Positions 18,630 to 27,200 are shown, counted from the stretch's first letter. The stretch: 42,010 nucleotides of DNA from Moorena sp. SIO3I8 (GCF_010692325.1 NZ_JAAHHW010000052.1:1-42010), one strand, 5' to 3'. Program-made: numbers and translations. Notes: generated from the sequence alone by a model not told the origin.

Positions 18630-19400
18630 CTATGGCAATCGCACCGGAACTTGGTGCTGGTTCAAATAGGTTTTAATTTCAGATACACTCAGTTGCCCGT
18701 AATGCAACAGGGAAGCTAGTAACGCTGCTTCGGCTTTGCCCTCAGTCAGAGCCTGATAAATATGATCGCAGTTGCCAGCACCACCGGAGGCAATCACAGG
18801 AATTTCCACCTGTTCAGCCATAGTGCGGGTTAGCTCTAAGTCATACCCAGCCTGGGTTCCATCCGCATCCATACTAGTAACCAGAAGTTCCCCAGCTCCC
18901 CGTTGTGCCACCTCTTTTGCCCATGCGATCGCATCAATACCAGTGTTCTCACGCCCTCCTCGCACGTAAACATTCCAACCAGGATTATCAGGATCTTCCC
19001 GACGACGAGCATCAATAGCAACTACAATGCACTGATTACCAAAGCGATCGCTGGCTTGATTAATAAAGTCTCGATTGCGTACAGCAGCCGAATTAATACT
19101 CACTTTATCGGCTCCTGCTCTTAATAATAATTTAATATTTTCTAGGGATTGGATCCCACCCCCCACCGTCAAGGGAATAAACACTTGTTCAGCTGTACGG
19201 TAGACTACATCAATAATAATGTCTCGGTCTTCATGGGTAGCAGTTATATCCAAAAACACCAGCTCATCTGCACCAGCATCATTGTAAACTTGTGCTAATT
19301 CCACTGGATCACCAGCGTCCTTAAGATTAACAAAGTTGACCCCTTTAACAACTCGCCCAGCTTTTACATCCAGGCACGGTAAGATTCTCTTAGCCAGCAT
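18630..19400 (-). CDS. hisF: Imidazole glycerol phosphate synthase subunit HisF
   Basis: A 256-residue (beta/alpha)8 barrel: the cyclase subunit that converts PRFAR and ammonia from HisH to imidazole glycerol phosphate and AICAR in histidine synthesis. Visible signatures: the N-terminal [18 protein letters not shown] (catalytic D11), [28 protein letters not shown] (second catalytic Asp), [13 protein letters not shown] and [10 protein letters not shown] phosphate loop. Length is standard. No other his gene is adjacent, as is usual in cyanobacteria. It is divergent from ruvB, with a 41-bp gap made of short ATGAAGT-type repeats. Confidence 0.97.
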   Translation of the reverse strand: MLAKRILPCLDVKAGRVVKGVNFVNLKDAGDPVELAQVYNDAGADELVFLDITATHEDRDIIIDVVYRTAEQVFIPLTVGGGIQSLENIKLLLRAGADKVSINSAAVRNRDFINQASDRFGNQCIVVAIDARRREDPDNPGWNVYVRGGRENTGIDAIAWAKEVAQRGAGELLVTSMDADGTQAGYDLELTRTMAEQVEIPVIASGGAGNCDHIYQALTEGKAEAALLASLLHYGQLSVSEIKTYLNQHQVPVRLP

Positions 19401-19441
19401 AAGTAAACTAAGTATGAAGTATGAAGGATGAAGTATGACCC

Positions 19442-20533
19442 ATGGCCATAACGTCTTTTAGACAACAGTACCAAAACCCAGATAGAGAACCCAAATCTAG
19501 CAAGAAGCGAAAAGGTCGCAGTAAACCCCGTCAGACGCAAAGCGATGGAGACCTACTGCTAGCAACGGCTACCGCTGAGGAAATTGGTCATCAGGAAGAG
19601 AGTATTAGACCGCAACGCTTAGCCGACTACATCGGACAAAAAGAACTCAAAGGAGTTTTGGAAATTGGCATTCAAGCCGCCAAAGCCAGAAATGAGGCCA
19701 TGGATCACCTGCTGTTGTATGGACCACCAGGATTAGGGAAAACAACCATGTCGCTAATTTTGGCAACTGAGATGGAGGTGAATTGTAAAATTACTGCTGC
19801 ACCTGCCTTAGAGCGTCCACGAGATATTGTGGGGCTTCTGGTTAATCTCAAGCCTGGGGATATCTTATTTATAGACGAAATCCATCGTTTATCGCGCATG
19901 ACAGAGGAATTACTATATCCAGCCATGGAAGACTATCGATTGGATATCACTATTGGTAAGGGTCAGAGTGCCAAAACCCGTAGTATTCCTCTGCCGCAGT
20001 TTACCTTAGTGGGGGCAACCACCAGAGTAGGTTCCTTAACCTCACCCCTACGCGATCGCTTTGGTATGATCCAACGCTTACGCTTCTATGAGATCGATGA
20101 ATTGAGTTTAATTGTAACGAGGACAGCTCAACTGCTCAAGGCAGCAGTAACGGAAGATGGTGCTGAGGAAATTGCCCGTCGGTCTCGTGGCACACCTCGA
20201 ATTGCTAACCGACTCCTGAGGCGAGTGCGAGACTATGCTCAAGTCAAAGGCATTGAGCAAATTAACCAGGATGTAGCAGCTCAAGCCATGGAAATCTTTA
20301 ATGTAGACCCGATGGGCTTAGATTGGACAGACCGACTGGTGCTCAAGGTAATGATTGAACAGTTCAATGGTGGACCAGTTGGTTTAGAAGCAGTGGCAGC
20401 CTCTACTGGAGAAGATGCTCAAACCATTGAAGAGGTTTATGAACCTTATCTGTTACAAATTGGTTTCCTGCACCGCACGCCTCGGGGTCGTGTCGCCACA
20501 TCAGCGGCTCGGAAACATTTGGGCTATGAGTAG
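19442..20533 (+). CDS. ruvB: Holliday junction branch-migration ATPase RuvB
   Basis: A 363-residue AAA+ motor that with RuvA drives branch migration of Holliday junctions. Walker [10 protein letters not shown], Walker B IDEIHRL, sensor 1 VGATTRVG, arginine finger PLRDRFGM, sensor 2 [13 protein letters not shown] and the C-terminal winged helix ending [20 protein letters not shown] are all present. A roughly 55-residue basic N-terminal extension ([13 protein letters not shown]) precedes the conserved [11 protein letters not shown], common in cyanobacteria. The IS with the split tnpB starts only tens of bases after the stop codon. Confidence 0.97.
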   Translation: MAITSFRQQYQNPDREPKSSKKRKGRSKPRQTQSDGDLLLATATAEEIGHQEESIRPQRLADYIGQKELKGVLEIGIQAAKARNEAMDHLLLYGPPGLGKTTMSLILATEMEVNCKITAAPALERPRDIVGLLVNLKPGDILFIDEIHRLSRMTEELLYPAMEDYRLDITIGKGQSAKTRSIPLPQFTLVGATTRVGSLTSPLRDRFGMIQRLRFYEIDELSLIVTRTAQLLKAAVTEDGAEEIARRSRGTPRIANRLLRRVRDYAQVKGIEQINQDVAAQAMEIFNVDPMGLDWTDRLVLKVMIEQFNGGPVGLEAVAASTGEDAQTIEEVYEPYLLQIGFLHRTPRGRVATSAARKHLGYE

Positions 20534-20571
20534 TTGTTAGTAGTTAGTAATTAGCTTCCGGCAAAAGAAGC

Positions 20572-20603
20572 CCCACAACGAACATGCGCAGCATGAGTGT
20601 GGG
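20572..20603. repeat. Left-end subterminal hairpin of the IS
   Basis: Outer arms CCCACA (20572-20577) and TGTGGG (20598-20603), inner arms CATGC/GCATG around GCA, with unpaired bases between them. Imperfect palindromes of this kind are what Y1 transposases recognise in the IS200/IS605 group. Confidence 0.55.
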
Positions 20604-20765
20604 ATGAATTTTGCACAGGGTCTCTTGGATTCGGCAAAGCCGACGCGGGGCGCGTTCGGGGAAACGAGCTATCAAGCTGTCTTAAAACTCAGACGAGGTC
20701 ATCCCTCTTCGATTGGCATCTTGCTCCAGTTGTCTTTTTTCAAAATCGGTAATCCTAACATATAG

Positions 20766-20796
20766 TATAATATTACTAGGTCGATATACGAGAGGA
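20766..20796 (+). promoter_or_regulatory. tnpB leader: -10 element and ribosome-binding site
   Basis: A perfect TATAAT at 20766-20771 (no convincing -35) and AGAGGA at 20791-20796, eight bases before the tnpB ATG. A related AT-rich/GGTCGAT leader occurs in the miniature copy on the other strand. Confidence 0.5.
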
Positions 20797-20804
20797 CAAG
20801 TCAA

Positions 20805-21063
20805 ATGAGAATCGCGTATCAGTACAGGCTAAAACCGACAAGAGATCAGCAAACCAAGATTGATCATTGGTTGTCAATGTTGTGTGCTCAATATAACTAT
20901 TTGCTGGCCGATCGGTTCAGGTGGTATGAAGAAAATCGCTGTTCAATTAATACTTGTCCGCTTGTATGTTACCTCCCGGAATTAAGGGATAATCCCGATT
21001 ACTACAGTCAAAAAAAGACTCTTCCAAGTTTAAAAAAGACTCGCCCATGGTATAAAGACATCC
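20805..21063 (+). CDS. tnpB: tnpB exon 1 (N-terminal 86 codons plus first base of codon 87)
   Basis: Encodes the OrfB/TnpB N-terminus: [20 protein letters not shown], the [20 protein letters not shown] helix, and [14 protein letters not shown]. Translation then runs into the intron and would stop at 21098 after 11 foreign residues. The break falls exactly where GTGCG begins; joining to 23435 gives [14 protein letters not shown], which is the normal TnpB sequence at this point. The spliced frame is 1,188 bases, 395 residues. The exon alone covers only the leading RNA/DNA-binding wedge region, with no catalytic residue. It is therefore not functional unless the intron is removed. Confidence 0.85.
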
Positions 21064-21399
21064 GTGCGATTCGTTGGCTAGAAATCATACCTAAATAAGG
21101 TTTGGGGGATTAGCCGCTTGGTCTACTGAACCATGACAACTTGATAACCATGATGGTGTAAATCCATCCCTCGCGAAATCCGAGTGAAAGCCCTACCCTG
21201 ATTTATGGACATAACAAACCCATGGATTGATGCAAGGGTTGAACAGCGAAGCATCCTTAACCTGACCGATGTTAGTAGCAGGCAGAGAACTCATGGGTAC
21301 GAGAGAAAGGTATGTTTGAATCATCGTCATTGTAGTGTAGCGAAAGAAGGTTTGATACGCTACAGACAAAAAAGTCAACGGAGTTAGGATTACAAAGTT

Positions 21400-21406
21400 G
21401 GATGTC
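21400..21406 (+). other. EBS1 of the group II intron
   Basis: GGATGTC lies in the loop of a TTACAA/TTGTAA stem-loop and is the exact complement of GACATCC (21057-21063), the last seven bases of tnpB exon 1 (IBS1). This pairing positions the 5' splice site and target DNA. EBS2 was not confidently located. Confidence 0.8.
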
Positions 21407-21628
21407 CTTGTAACGATTTCCCACATAACTCCCGGTGAATAGTACCACCCTAAAAGTTCACAGAATGGTTATCAGGAACGAAGTAACCTCACATGCACTC
21501 TCAGTAAGGTCGATTATTGAGTAGGTAGTTAGCCGCAAGTCATGTGTAGGAAAGATAGAGTCAAAAGCTAACGTCTAGGGTAATGCCTAGGATATGCTGA
21601 CAGACTCACGTTACAGGAAGAGATATAG

Positions 21629-23326
21629 TTGCCAGTAGTAATGAATATGTCTAAAACTCGGGGGTTCGCCCCACAGTCGGAATGGAAGAAAGTCAACTGG
21701 CGTAAGCTAGAAATGACTGTCTTTAAGTTACAAAAACGAATATATCGAGCCTCAAGCCGTGGTGATGTCCGCGTGGTGCGAAAGCTGCAAAAAACCCTGA
21801 TGAAATCCTGGTCAGCTAAAATGATTGCGGTTAGAAGGGTAACCCAACAGAACAAAGGCAAAAAGACTGCCGGAATAGACGGGGTTAAATCCCTAACACC
21901 AAAACAACGCCTCGCCTTAGTAGCCAGCCTTAAAGTTCAAAGAAAGGCCAAACCAACCAGAAGGGTATGGATTCCCAAACCTGGACGAACGGAAAAACGC
22001 CCATTGGGGATTCCCACCATGTATGACCGCGCCTTACAAGCACTTGCGTGCGCGGCTCTAGAACCGGAATGGGAAGCAAAATTTGAACCCAATTCCTACG
22101 GATTTAGACCAGGACGCTCATGTCACGATGCAATCGAAGCAATATTTAAAAGTATCAAGCAAAAACCCAAATGGGTACTAGATGCCGATATAGCAAAATG
22201 TTTCGACAAAATCAACCATGATGCACTTCTGACAAAATTAAATACATATCCGTCACTAAGACGATTAATCAAATCATGGTTAAAAGCCGGTGTGATAGAT
22301 AACGGAACATTCTCATCTATAAAAGAGGGTACTCCCCAAGGTGGAGTTATATCCCCACTCTTGGCAAATATAGCCCTTCACGGAATGGAGGAACGAATCA
22401 AACAATATGCCAAATCTATGAAAGGAGATAAAAAAAGAAACAAAAAGGCATTAAATTTGATTCGATATGCTGATGACTTTGTCATCCTGCATAAAGAACA
22501 AACTGTGGTAGAAGAATGTCAAAGAATCATCAACGAATGGTTGAATGACATGGGATTGGAATTAAAACCAAGTAAGACCAAAATTACCCACACTCTTGAC
22601 GGATTTGATTTCTTAGGATTTACTATCCGTCAATACCAAGTAGGTAAACACCAGTCAAAACAAGGTTTTAAAACCATCATCAAACCATCTAAGGAAAAAG
22701 TTCAAGAGCATTATAGGCAGCTCTCAAAATCTATCGACAAACACAGAGCTGCCCCTCAGGAGGCACTAATACGCCACCTAAAACCAATTATACGTGGATG
22801 GTGTAATTACTACAAGAGTGTTTGTAGTCAAGAAACTTTCGACGAATTAGGAAACATGCTTTGGAATAAACTCCAAAGATGGGGATACAGGAGACATCCA
22901 AAGAAATCAAAAACCTGGGTAAACGATAAATACTGGGGAACCATCGAAGGTGATAACTGGACATTTATGACAGGGAAAGATAATTATCTCCCCAAACATG
23001 CCAAAACAAAAATTGTAAGGCACACAAAAATCCAGGATACCAGAAGTCCCTATGATGGAGACCTAATCTATTGGAATACCAGAATGAGAAAGCATCCTGA
23101 GATGACCACTCAGAAGGGAAAACTTTTAGAACGGCAAGAAGGGAAATGCACTCATTGTGGTCTTACCTTTAGGGATGGAGATTTAATGGAAAAACATCAC
23201 ATAATACCACGCGCACTAGGGGGAAATAATTCAGACAAAAATCTCGAATTATTACACCTACATTGTCACGATGTCAAACACGGAAAGAGAATCAACTCCA
23301 ATGAGTTAGATGAAAACCCGTTCTAG
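21629..23326 (+). CDS. ltrA: Group II intron-encoded protein: reverse transcriptase-maturase with HNH endonuclease
   Basis: A 565-residue protein. The RT domain runs from about residue 70: RRVWIPKPGRTEKRPLGIP, YGFRPGRSCHDAI, the KWVLDADIAKCFDKI block, EGTPQGGVISPLLANIALH and the catalytic YADD at 280-283. The thumb/maturase (X) domain follows (LIRHLKPIIRGWCNYYKSV). The C-terminal HNH endonuclease has C507 and C510 in CTHCG, HHIIPRALGGNNSDKN at about 523-538, and HLHCHDVKH. It should bind its own intron RNA, promote splicing and catalyse target-primed reverse transcription. The initiating codon is uncertain: TTG at 21629 (AGGAAG nine bases upstream) or ATG at 21641/21647. No truncation or missing catalytic residue. 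Confidence 0.93.
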   Translation: MPVVMNMSKTRGFAPQSEWKKVNWRKLEMTVFKLQKRIYRASSRGDVRVVRKLQKTLMKSWSAKMIAVRRVTQQNKGKKTAGIDGVKSLTPKQRLALVASLKVQRKAKPTRRVWIPKPGRTEKRPLGIPTMYDRALQALACAALEPEWEAKFEPNSYGFRPGRSCHDAIEAIFKSIKQKPKWVLDADIAKCFDKINHDALLTKLNTYPSLRRLIKSWLKAGVIDNGTFSSIKEGTPQGGVISPLLANIALHGMEERIKQYAKSMKGDKKRNKKALNLIRYADDFVILHKEQTVVEECQRIINEWLNDMGLELKPSKTKITHTLDGFDFLGFTIRQYQVGKHQSKQGFKTIIKPSKEKVQEHYRQLSKSIDKHRAAPQEALIRHLKPIIRGWCNYYKSVCSQETFDELGNMLWNKLQRWGYRRHPKKSKTWVNDKYWGTIEGDNWTFMTGKDNYLPKHAKTKIVRHTKIQDTRSPYDGDLIYWNTRMRKHPEMTTQKGKLLERQEGKCTHCGLTFRDGDLMEKHHIIPRALGGNNSDKNLELLHLHCHDVKHGKRINSNELDENPF

Positions 23327-23359
23327 AGGAGCCACTGTCAAGGATTGTACTGTAATGAG

Positions 23360-23434
23360 GAGCCGTATGATATGAAAGTGTCACGTACGGTTTTGGAGAC
23401 GAGTCGGTGAGGCGACTCACCGGCTTAGTTTAAT
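23360..23434 (+). ncRNA. Intron domains V and VI
   Basis: Domain V is a 34-nt hairpin with the AGC catalytic triad at 23361-23363, a GAAA loop and the two-base bulge region. Domain VI pairs GAGTCGGTGAG with CTCACCGGCTT; A23427 is left unpaired as the branch-point, and seven bases follow it before the 3' splice site. Confidence 0.88.
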
Positions 23435-24363
23435 ATTCTCAGGTACTTCAGGATACAGTAAAGAGAGTAAAGCTAGCTTTTGACAGGTTTATCAAAGGAG
23501 ATAGTAGCGGAAAACGAAGTGGACGACCTAGGTTCAAAAAGCTACACCGCTACCGTACCTTTACCTATCCCCAAATGAAAGAAGGGTGTCTGGAAAGAAA
23601 TTTGATCAACCTTCCAAAAATAGGCAAAGTTAAGGTTGTACTCCATCGGACTATTCCTTCTGGATTTAATATCAAGACAGCTTCTATCACCAAAAAATGT
23701 GATGGCTATTATTTGGTTTTATCTCTAGAGGACAAGACCATTCCTGAAATTAAGCCCAATATTAATCCAGATTCAATAGTTGGGATTGATGTTGGTCTTA
23801 AAGATTTTTTTACTACCTCTGAGGGTGAAGTCGTTGAAATTCCTCAGTATTATCGAAAAGCTCAAAAACGTTTAAGAGTGATTCAAAAGCGAGTATCCCG
23901 GAGAAAGAAAGGGGGTAATAACAGGCTAAAGGCGATCAAGCAGCTCGGAAAACAGCATAAAAAGGGATCAGACAAAAGAAAAGATTTTCATTTCAAAACA
24001 GCAAACCACCTACTATCAAAGTATGATGTAATCGCTCATGAAAAACTAAATGTTAAAGGACTGGCTAAGTCCCGATTGGCTAAATCTGTGTTGGATGCGG
24101 GATGGTCAAGCTTCTTGACAATCCTAGCAAGCAAAGCCGTTCGCGTAGCGTGGCCTACGGCCTTGAATGCTGGCTTGTTAACGGTTCCAGTAAGCCCCAA
24201 AAATACTTCACAGAATTGCTCCAATTGTGGCAATAAAGTCCCCAAGAAGTTGCATGTCCGGTGGCATGATTGTCCCCATTGTGGATGCAGTCTTGACCGC
24301 GATCATAATGCAGCTATCAATATACGAAATAGAGCGGCAGGGTTTGAAGTTACCGTAAGATAG
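23435..24363 (+). CDS. tnpB: tnpB exon 2 (RuvC nuclease and zinc-finger part)
   Basis: Continues codon 87 (C|AT) and runs 309 codons to TAG. In the spliced 395-residue protein the RuvC residues are D205 ([10 protein letters not shown]), E289 ([11 protein letters not shown]) and the Asp in [11 protein letters not shown] (374/376); the zinc finger CSNCG...CPHCG lies between. These are the catalytic parts of TnpB, an RNA-guided DNA nuclease related to Cas12. Residues 322-330 (VRVAWPTAL) are an insertion not found in relatives, caused by a dispersed repeat. An internal ATG at 23575 could give a 262-residue RuvC-only product. The C-terminus is short after [12 protein letters not shown], ending FEVTVR. 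Confidence 0.88.
24139..24162. repeat. Small dispersed repeat inserted in frame in tnpB
   Basis: GTTCGCGTAGCGTG (24139-24152) plus GGCCTACGGCC is the reverse complement of the repeat at 17614, 33983 and 34023. It adds about nine residues between the end of a helix (ILASKA) and [11 protein letters not shown] without shifting the frame or adding a stop. Confidence 0.8.
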
Positions 24364-24543
24364 TGGAGCCTTAATCAAAAAGTTTTAACCCTTTTATGCA
24401 TAGCCGACTAACAATAAAGGCTCCACTATCTAAGGTTTCGTCTCTCGGCAGTCCGTTCTTAAAGCCCAGCGCCTCCTAAGGGATGCCCGGATTGGCGCTT
24501 GTTGCCTACACTGAACCTGTAAGGTCAGTGTAGGAGCTGTCAC
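24358..24543 (+). ncRNA. Structured right end, omega-RNA (reRNA) candidate
   Basis: Overlaps the last two tnpB codons and continues to the inferred IS end. Three stems are visible: 24358-24431 (15-bp arms AGATAGTGGAGCCTT/AAGGCTCCACTATCT, 44-nt loop), 24468-24499 (AGCGCC/GGCGCT) and 24505-24534 (12 bp with bulged A24515). Covarying arm changes in the copy at 17873-17946 support the first stem. TnpB guide RNAs are known to arise from this position, with the guide read from DNA just past the element, here starting at about 24544 (TAGTTAATAGTCAGTAGCA). Expression is not shown. Confidence 0.65.
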
Positions 24544-24599
24544 TAGTTAATAGTCAGTAGCAAGGAATATCAAGATTGCGGTGTGAGTTGAAATAATAT

Positions 24600-25421
24600 A
24601 TGAAACGCTTGATTCGAATTTTACTGATTTTACTGCTTGTCGTTGTATCGGCTCCTACGATCATCACACCCCCAGCAATGGCGCAAACCCAATTCCCAGA
24701 ATTGACTAAGGCTCAGATCAAACAAATTAACCAGTTAAGGAAAAAGGCATTTGCTGCTACGAATCAGGGGAAATTCCCCACTGCTGAAAATTACTGGACT
24801 CAGCTAATTGAGCTGTTGCCAGATAATCCCGTGGGTTGGAGTAATCGGGGTAACCTTAGAGTCAGCCAGAATAAATTAGAAGATGCGATCGCAGACTTTA
24901 CTCACGCCATTGAGTTAGCACCAGAAGCCACTGACCCTTATCTAAATCGCGGTGCTGCCTATGAAGGACAAGGGCGATGGCAAGATGCCATTGCTGACTA
25001 TGAGCGATTGCTAAAACTTGATCCCAATGATGCCATGGCTTACAACAACTTAGGGAATGCCAAGGCAGGACTAGGCCAATGGACAGAAGCGATCGCAAAT
25101 TACCAAAAATCCATCGAGTTAGCGCCCAAGTTTGCCTTTGCCTATGCTAACTATGCTCTGGCCCTATATCAAATTGGTGAAACCAAAGAAGCCATGGGCA
25201 TCATGCGCAATACCATCCGAAAATACTCCCAATTTGCCGATCTGCGAGCTGCTTTAACAGCCGTTTTGTGGGCTAACGGAAAACGGGGGGAAGCTGAGAG
25301 TAACTGGGTGGCAGCCGTTGGTCTCGACAAGCGCTACCAAGACTTGGACTGGGTAGAGCATGTCCGCCGTTGGCCACCAATGATGGTTGAGGCGTTAGCA
25401 AATTTCTTAAACCTTAAGTGA
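24600..25421 (+). CDS. Secreted tetratricopeptide-repeat protein
   Basis: A 273-residue protein. Residues 1-29 form a Sec signal peptide (KRLIRILLILLLVVVSAPTI ... AMAQ) with cleavage likely after AMA. At about 60-200 there are four TPR units with consensus positions (WSNRGNLRVSQNKLEDAIAD, YLNRGAAYEGQGRWQDAIAD, YNNLGNAKAGLGQWTEAIAN, YANYALALYQIGETKEAMG). The C-terminal 70 residues (VLWANGKRGEAESNWVAAVG, HVRRWPPMMVEAL) are helical. It would act as a protein-interaction scaffold in the periplasm or thylakoid lumen; similar proteins are widespread in cyanobacteria without assigned role. ATG start. It begins only 57 bases after the IS right end, so its promoter lies in or next to the element. Confidence 0.85.
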   Translation: MKRLIRILLILLLVVVSAPTIITPPAMAQTQFPELTKAQIKQINQLRKKAFAATNQGKFPTAENYWTQLIELLPDNPVGWSNRGNLRVSQNKLEDAIADFTHAIELAPEATDPYLNRGAAYEGQGRWQDAIADYERLLKLDPNDAMAYNNLGNAKAGLGQWTEAIANYQKSIELAPKFAFAYANYALALYQIGETKEAMGIMRNTIRKYSQFADLRAALTAVLWANGKRGEAESNWVAAVGLDKRYQDLDWVEHVRRWPPMMVEALANFLNLK

Positions 25422-25754
25422 AATTAACGTAAGGATTCAGCCGTCAGCCGTCAGCCGTCAGCCGTCAGCTAAAAGCTCACGCTACTTGAGGTGCCGCCAG
25501 CCGTCAGTCATTCGCTACTTGAGGTGCTGACGTAACAGAGATTAAACCAATTTTTACCTATTTTATTAAAAAGCTGATAACTGATAACTGATAGCTGAAT
25601 GCTTACAAATTAACTTAAGTGAAATTAACCTGATCAACCTTAGCTTTTCTCAAGAGTCAATACTTTAGGAGTTACCCAATAACGTTAAGTCTTAACCTAC
25701 GTTTAGGGTGCGTTCGCACCCTAAACTCATAACTCTTGACTAAACTATTGATTC
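25422..25754. repeat. Repeat-rich spacer
   Basis: Holds four tandem CCGTCAG heptamers (25441-25468), two copies of CGCTACTTGAGGTGC (25480-25494, 25513-25527) and an AGCTGATAACTGATAACTGATAG-type short tandem run near 25571-25595. No gene is seen between the convergent TPR and MFS genes. No clean terminator was identified. Confidence 0.55.
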
Positions 25755-27200
25755 TCAAGCACGCTTACCAACAAGCAGTTGTTTGAGGTTCCGACCCCGT
25801 GGCTCCTGGACAAATACCAAAGGTAAAAGGGTAGCCAATCGCAGGGCTGCTGAGAGGGCAAATAATGTTGGCAAACCACCGAAGTGAGGTAACTCGGCTA
25901 AAAAGCCACCAAATGTACTACCTATAGCACCACCTAATCCAGCTGATGCTGCAGCCGCCGCAAAATATGTGGAGGGTTTGTGGACTGGTGAGATCTCCAC
26001 TTGGATGTTATTGGCACACAGGTCAATGGCTGCCACAGATGAACCTGTCGCGAAGAATAAAAGGGGTAGCCAAACCCAAAGAGCGAGAGTTGTTGGGCTG
26101 CTGATGCCAAGCCAAAGTAAGGGAATCACAGATAGCATGATCACAACAATCATTAGTACTGGGCGATTCCCGATCAGGTCAGACAACTTACCCCAGTACA
26201 TCAGTGTCAATAAACTTGCTCCAGCCATCAGACTCGTATAGAGGGTTACCCAACCAACATCTAAGCCCAAATTGTCGAGCAGATAAACATTGAAAAACGG
26301 ATTGCTGAGGGTGAAGGAAAAAACCCACAATCCAAAGAAGAGTACAAAGATTAGGAAGTTTGTATCTTTCAATAAGGCAACATAATCAGAAGGTGTGGGT
26401 TGATCCTCAGACTCTAAGGTTTCACCAGTAGTCTCATCAGTCTTCGCAGTCTTTTTTGAAGGTATCTGAGGAGTGACATCTACCATGAAGAACTGAAAAA
26501 GTAAACTGAGTATTCCAGCTATGATAGCCAAAATCAAGATTACGCCGTAGCCTTGAACTTGGCCACCTCCCCAGGTAGAAACAATATATCCGAGTAGGGG
26601 AACACACAGTAGGTTGGTTAAATGATTAAAGCTATTGCGCAGTGCAAAATATCGCCCTCGCAGGCGAACAGGAACTAACACCGCCATCCAGCTAGCCCAA
26701 GAGGGACTACCCAAAGCTCCAAAAATGTGAGTGATCAGGTTAATCGCCAGTGTACACAACACCAGATGATGAGCTGGAGCCAGACCAGTGCAGAACATCC
26801 CAATTCCTGCTAGGACAAATAACCACAGTAGTCGTGAAGGAACGAAGGTTTTCAGGATAAACCAGTGGCGACTGTAGGATCGATCAGATAAATAAGCACC
26901 AATAGGCTGTAGAAAATTCGCGAGTAGAGGTATTCCTGTGAGAATACCGATTTCAAAGTTGCTAGCCCCCAGTTGCAGCAAGAAGTTAGTCAGCAAAACC
27001 TCAGCCGTGACACAGCCAAAGAAGGTGGAAAACACACCGTCAATGTTGGCAGCCCTTAAGCTAGAGCGAATCTCTCCCTTGGGAATTTTTTCAGTAGGGC
27101 TAAGCGGCGGTCGTGCTTCCTTGTTTAGGGACTTGAGCAAATCTGGCAATCGCGGCAAAGACGGAGCTTCTGGGGCGACATCGGATATGAGTCTGAGCAT
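25755..27200 (-). CDS. Major facilitator superfamily transporter
   Basis: A 481-residue integral membrane protein with 11 to 12 hydrophobic helices. After a roughly 50-residue cytoplasmic lead come GVFSTFFGCVTAEVLLTNFL and IGILTGIPLLANFLQPIGAY with the loop-2/3 motif YLSDRSYSRHW. The central loop (about 245-275) is polar and acidic (TAKTDETTGETLESEDQ). The second half has LLTLMYWGKLSDLIGNRPVL, the repeated loop motif, and GGAIGSTFGGFLAEL. The substrate cannot be told from sequence. ATG start at the frame's beginning. Flanked by repeat-rich spacers, so it is a single-gene unit. Confidence 0.88.
   Translation of the reverse strand: MLRLISDVAPEAPSLPRLPDLLKSLNKEARPPLSPTEKIPKGEIRSSLRAANIDGVFSTFFGCVTAEVLLTNFLLQLGASNFEIGILTGIPLLANFLQPIGAYLSDRSYSRHWFILKTFVPSRLLWLFVLAGIGMFCTGLAPAHHLVLCTLAINLITHIFGALGSPSWASWMAVLVPVRLRGRYFALRNSFNHLTNLLCVPLLGYIVSTWGGGQVQGYGVILILAIIAGILSLLFQFFMVDVTPQIPSKKTAKTDETTGETLESEDQPTPSDYVALLKDTNFLIFVLFFGLWVFSFTLSNPFFNVYLLDNLGLDVGWVTLYTSLMAGASLLTLMYWGKLSDLIGNRPVLMIVVIMLSVIPLLWLGISSPTTLALWVWLPLLFFATGSSVAAIDLCANNIQVEISPVHKPSTYFAAAAASAGLGGAIGSTFGGFLAELPHFGGLPTLFALSAALRLATLLPLVFVQEPRGRNLKQLLVGKRA

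Larger units (their letters stand above)
21064..23434 (+). mobile_element. Complete group II intron (2,371 bp) inserted in tnpB
   Basis: It starts with the group II 5' consensus GTGCG and ends ...TTTAAT. The last 75 bases form domain V (23360-23393, AGC triad, GAAA tetraloop) and domain VI with a bulged adenosine at 23427, eight bases from the 3' end. A domain I loop at 21400-21406 (GGATGTC) complements the seven exon bases before the intron. It carries one ORF (21629-23326) in domain IV. Base composition is purine-rich and it has no HIP1 site, unlike the host genes. The single-base target choice at the 3' side and HNH endonuclease suggest the chloroplast-like (IIB, CL) class, but that subclass is inferred. 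All parts needed for splicing and retrohoming appear intact. Confidence 0.92.
20572..24543 (+). mobile_element. IS605-superfamily tnpB-only insertion sequence carrying a group II intron
   Basis: The element has a left-end hairpin at 20572-20603, a leader with its own -10 and ribosome-binding site, a tnpB gene in two exons (20805-21063 and 23435-24363) and a structured right end. The right-end hairpin (24505-24534) has one bulged base and is followed nine bases later by TCAC, like the miniature copy. No tnpA (Y1 transposase) is present, so mobility of the IS would need help in trans. The outer left boundary is approximate because no sequence duplication marks IS605-type insertions. The group II intron accounts for 2,371 of its roughly 3,970 bases. 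Confidence 0.8.

Noticed and set aside
20805-21098. A stand-alone 97-residue protein
   Set aside because: The last 11 residues come from the intron 5' end; the real unit is tnpB exon 1 ending at 21063.
23575-24363. TnpB fragment treated as a decayed pseudogene
   Set aside because: The coding frame is open from 23435 and joins exactly to exon 1 through the intron boundaries, with all catalytic residues kept; a spliced gene explains it better.
25441-25527. Possible CRISPR-like array of CCGTCAG and CGCTACTTGAGGTGC repeats
   Set aside because: Units are only 7 and 15 bases, directly tandem or in two copies, with no unique spacers of regular length and no cas genes.
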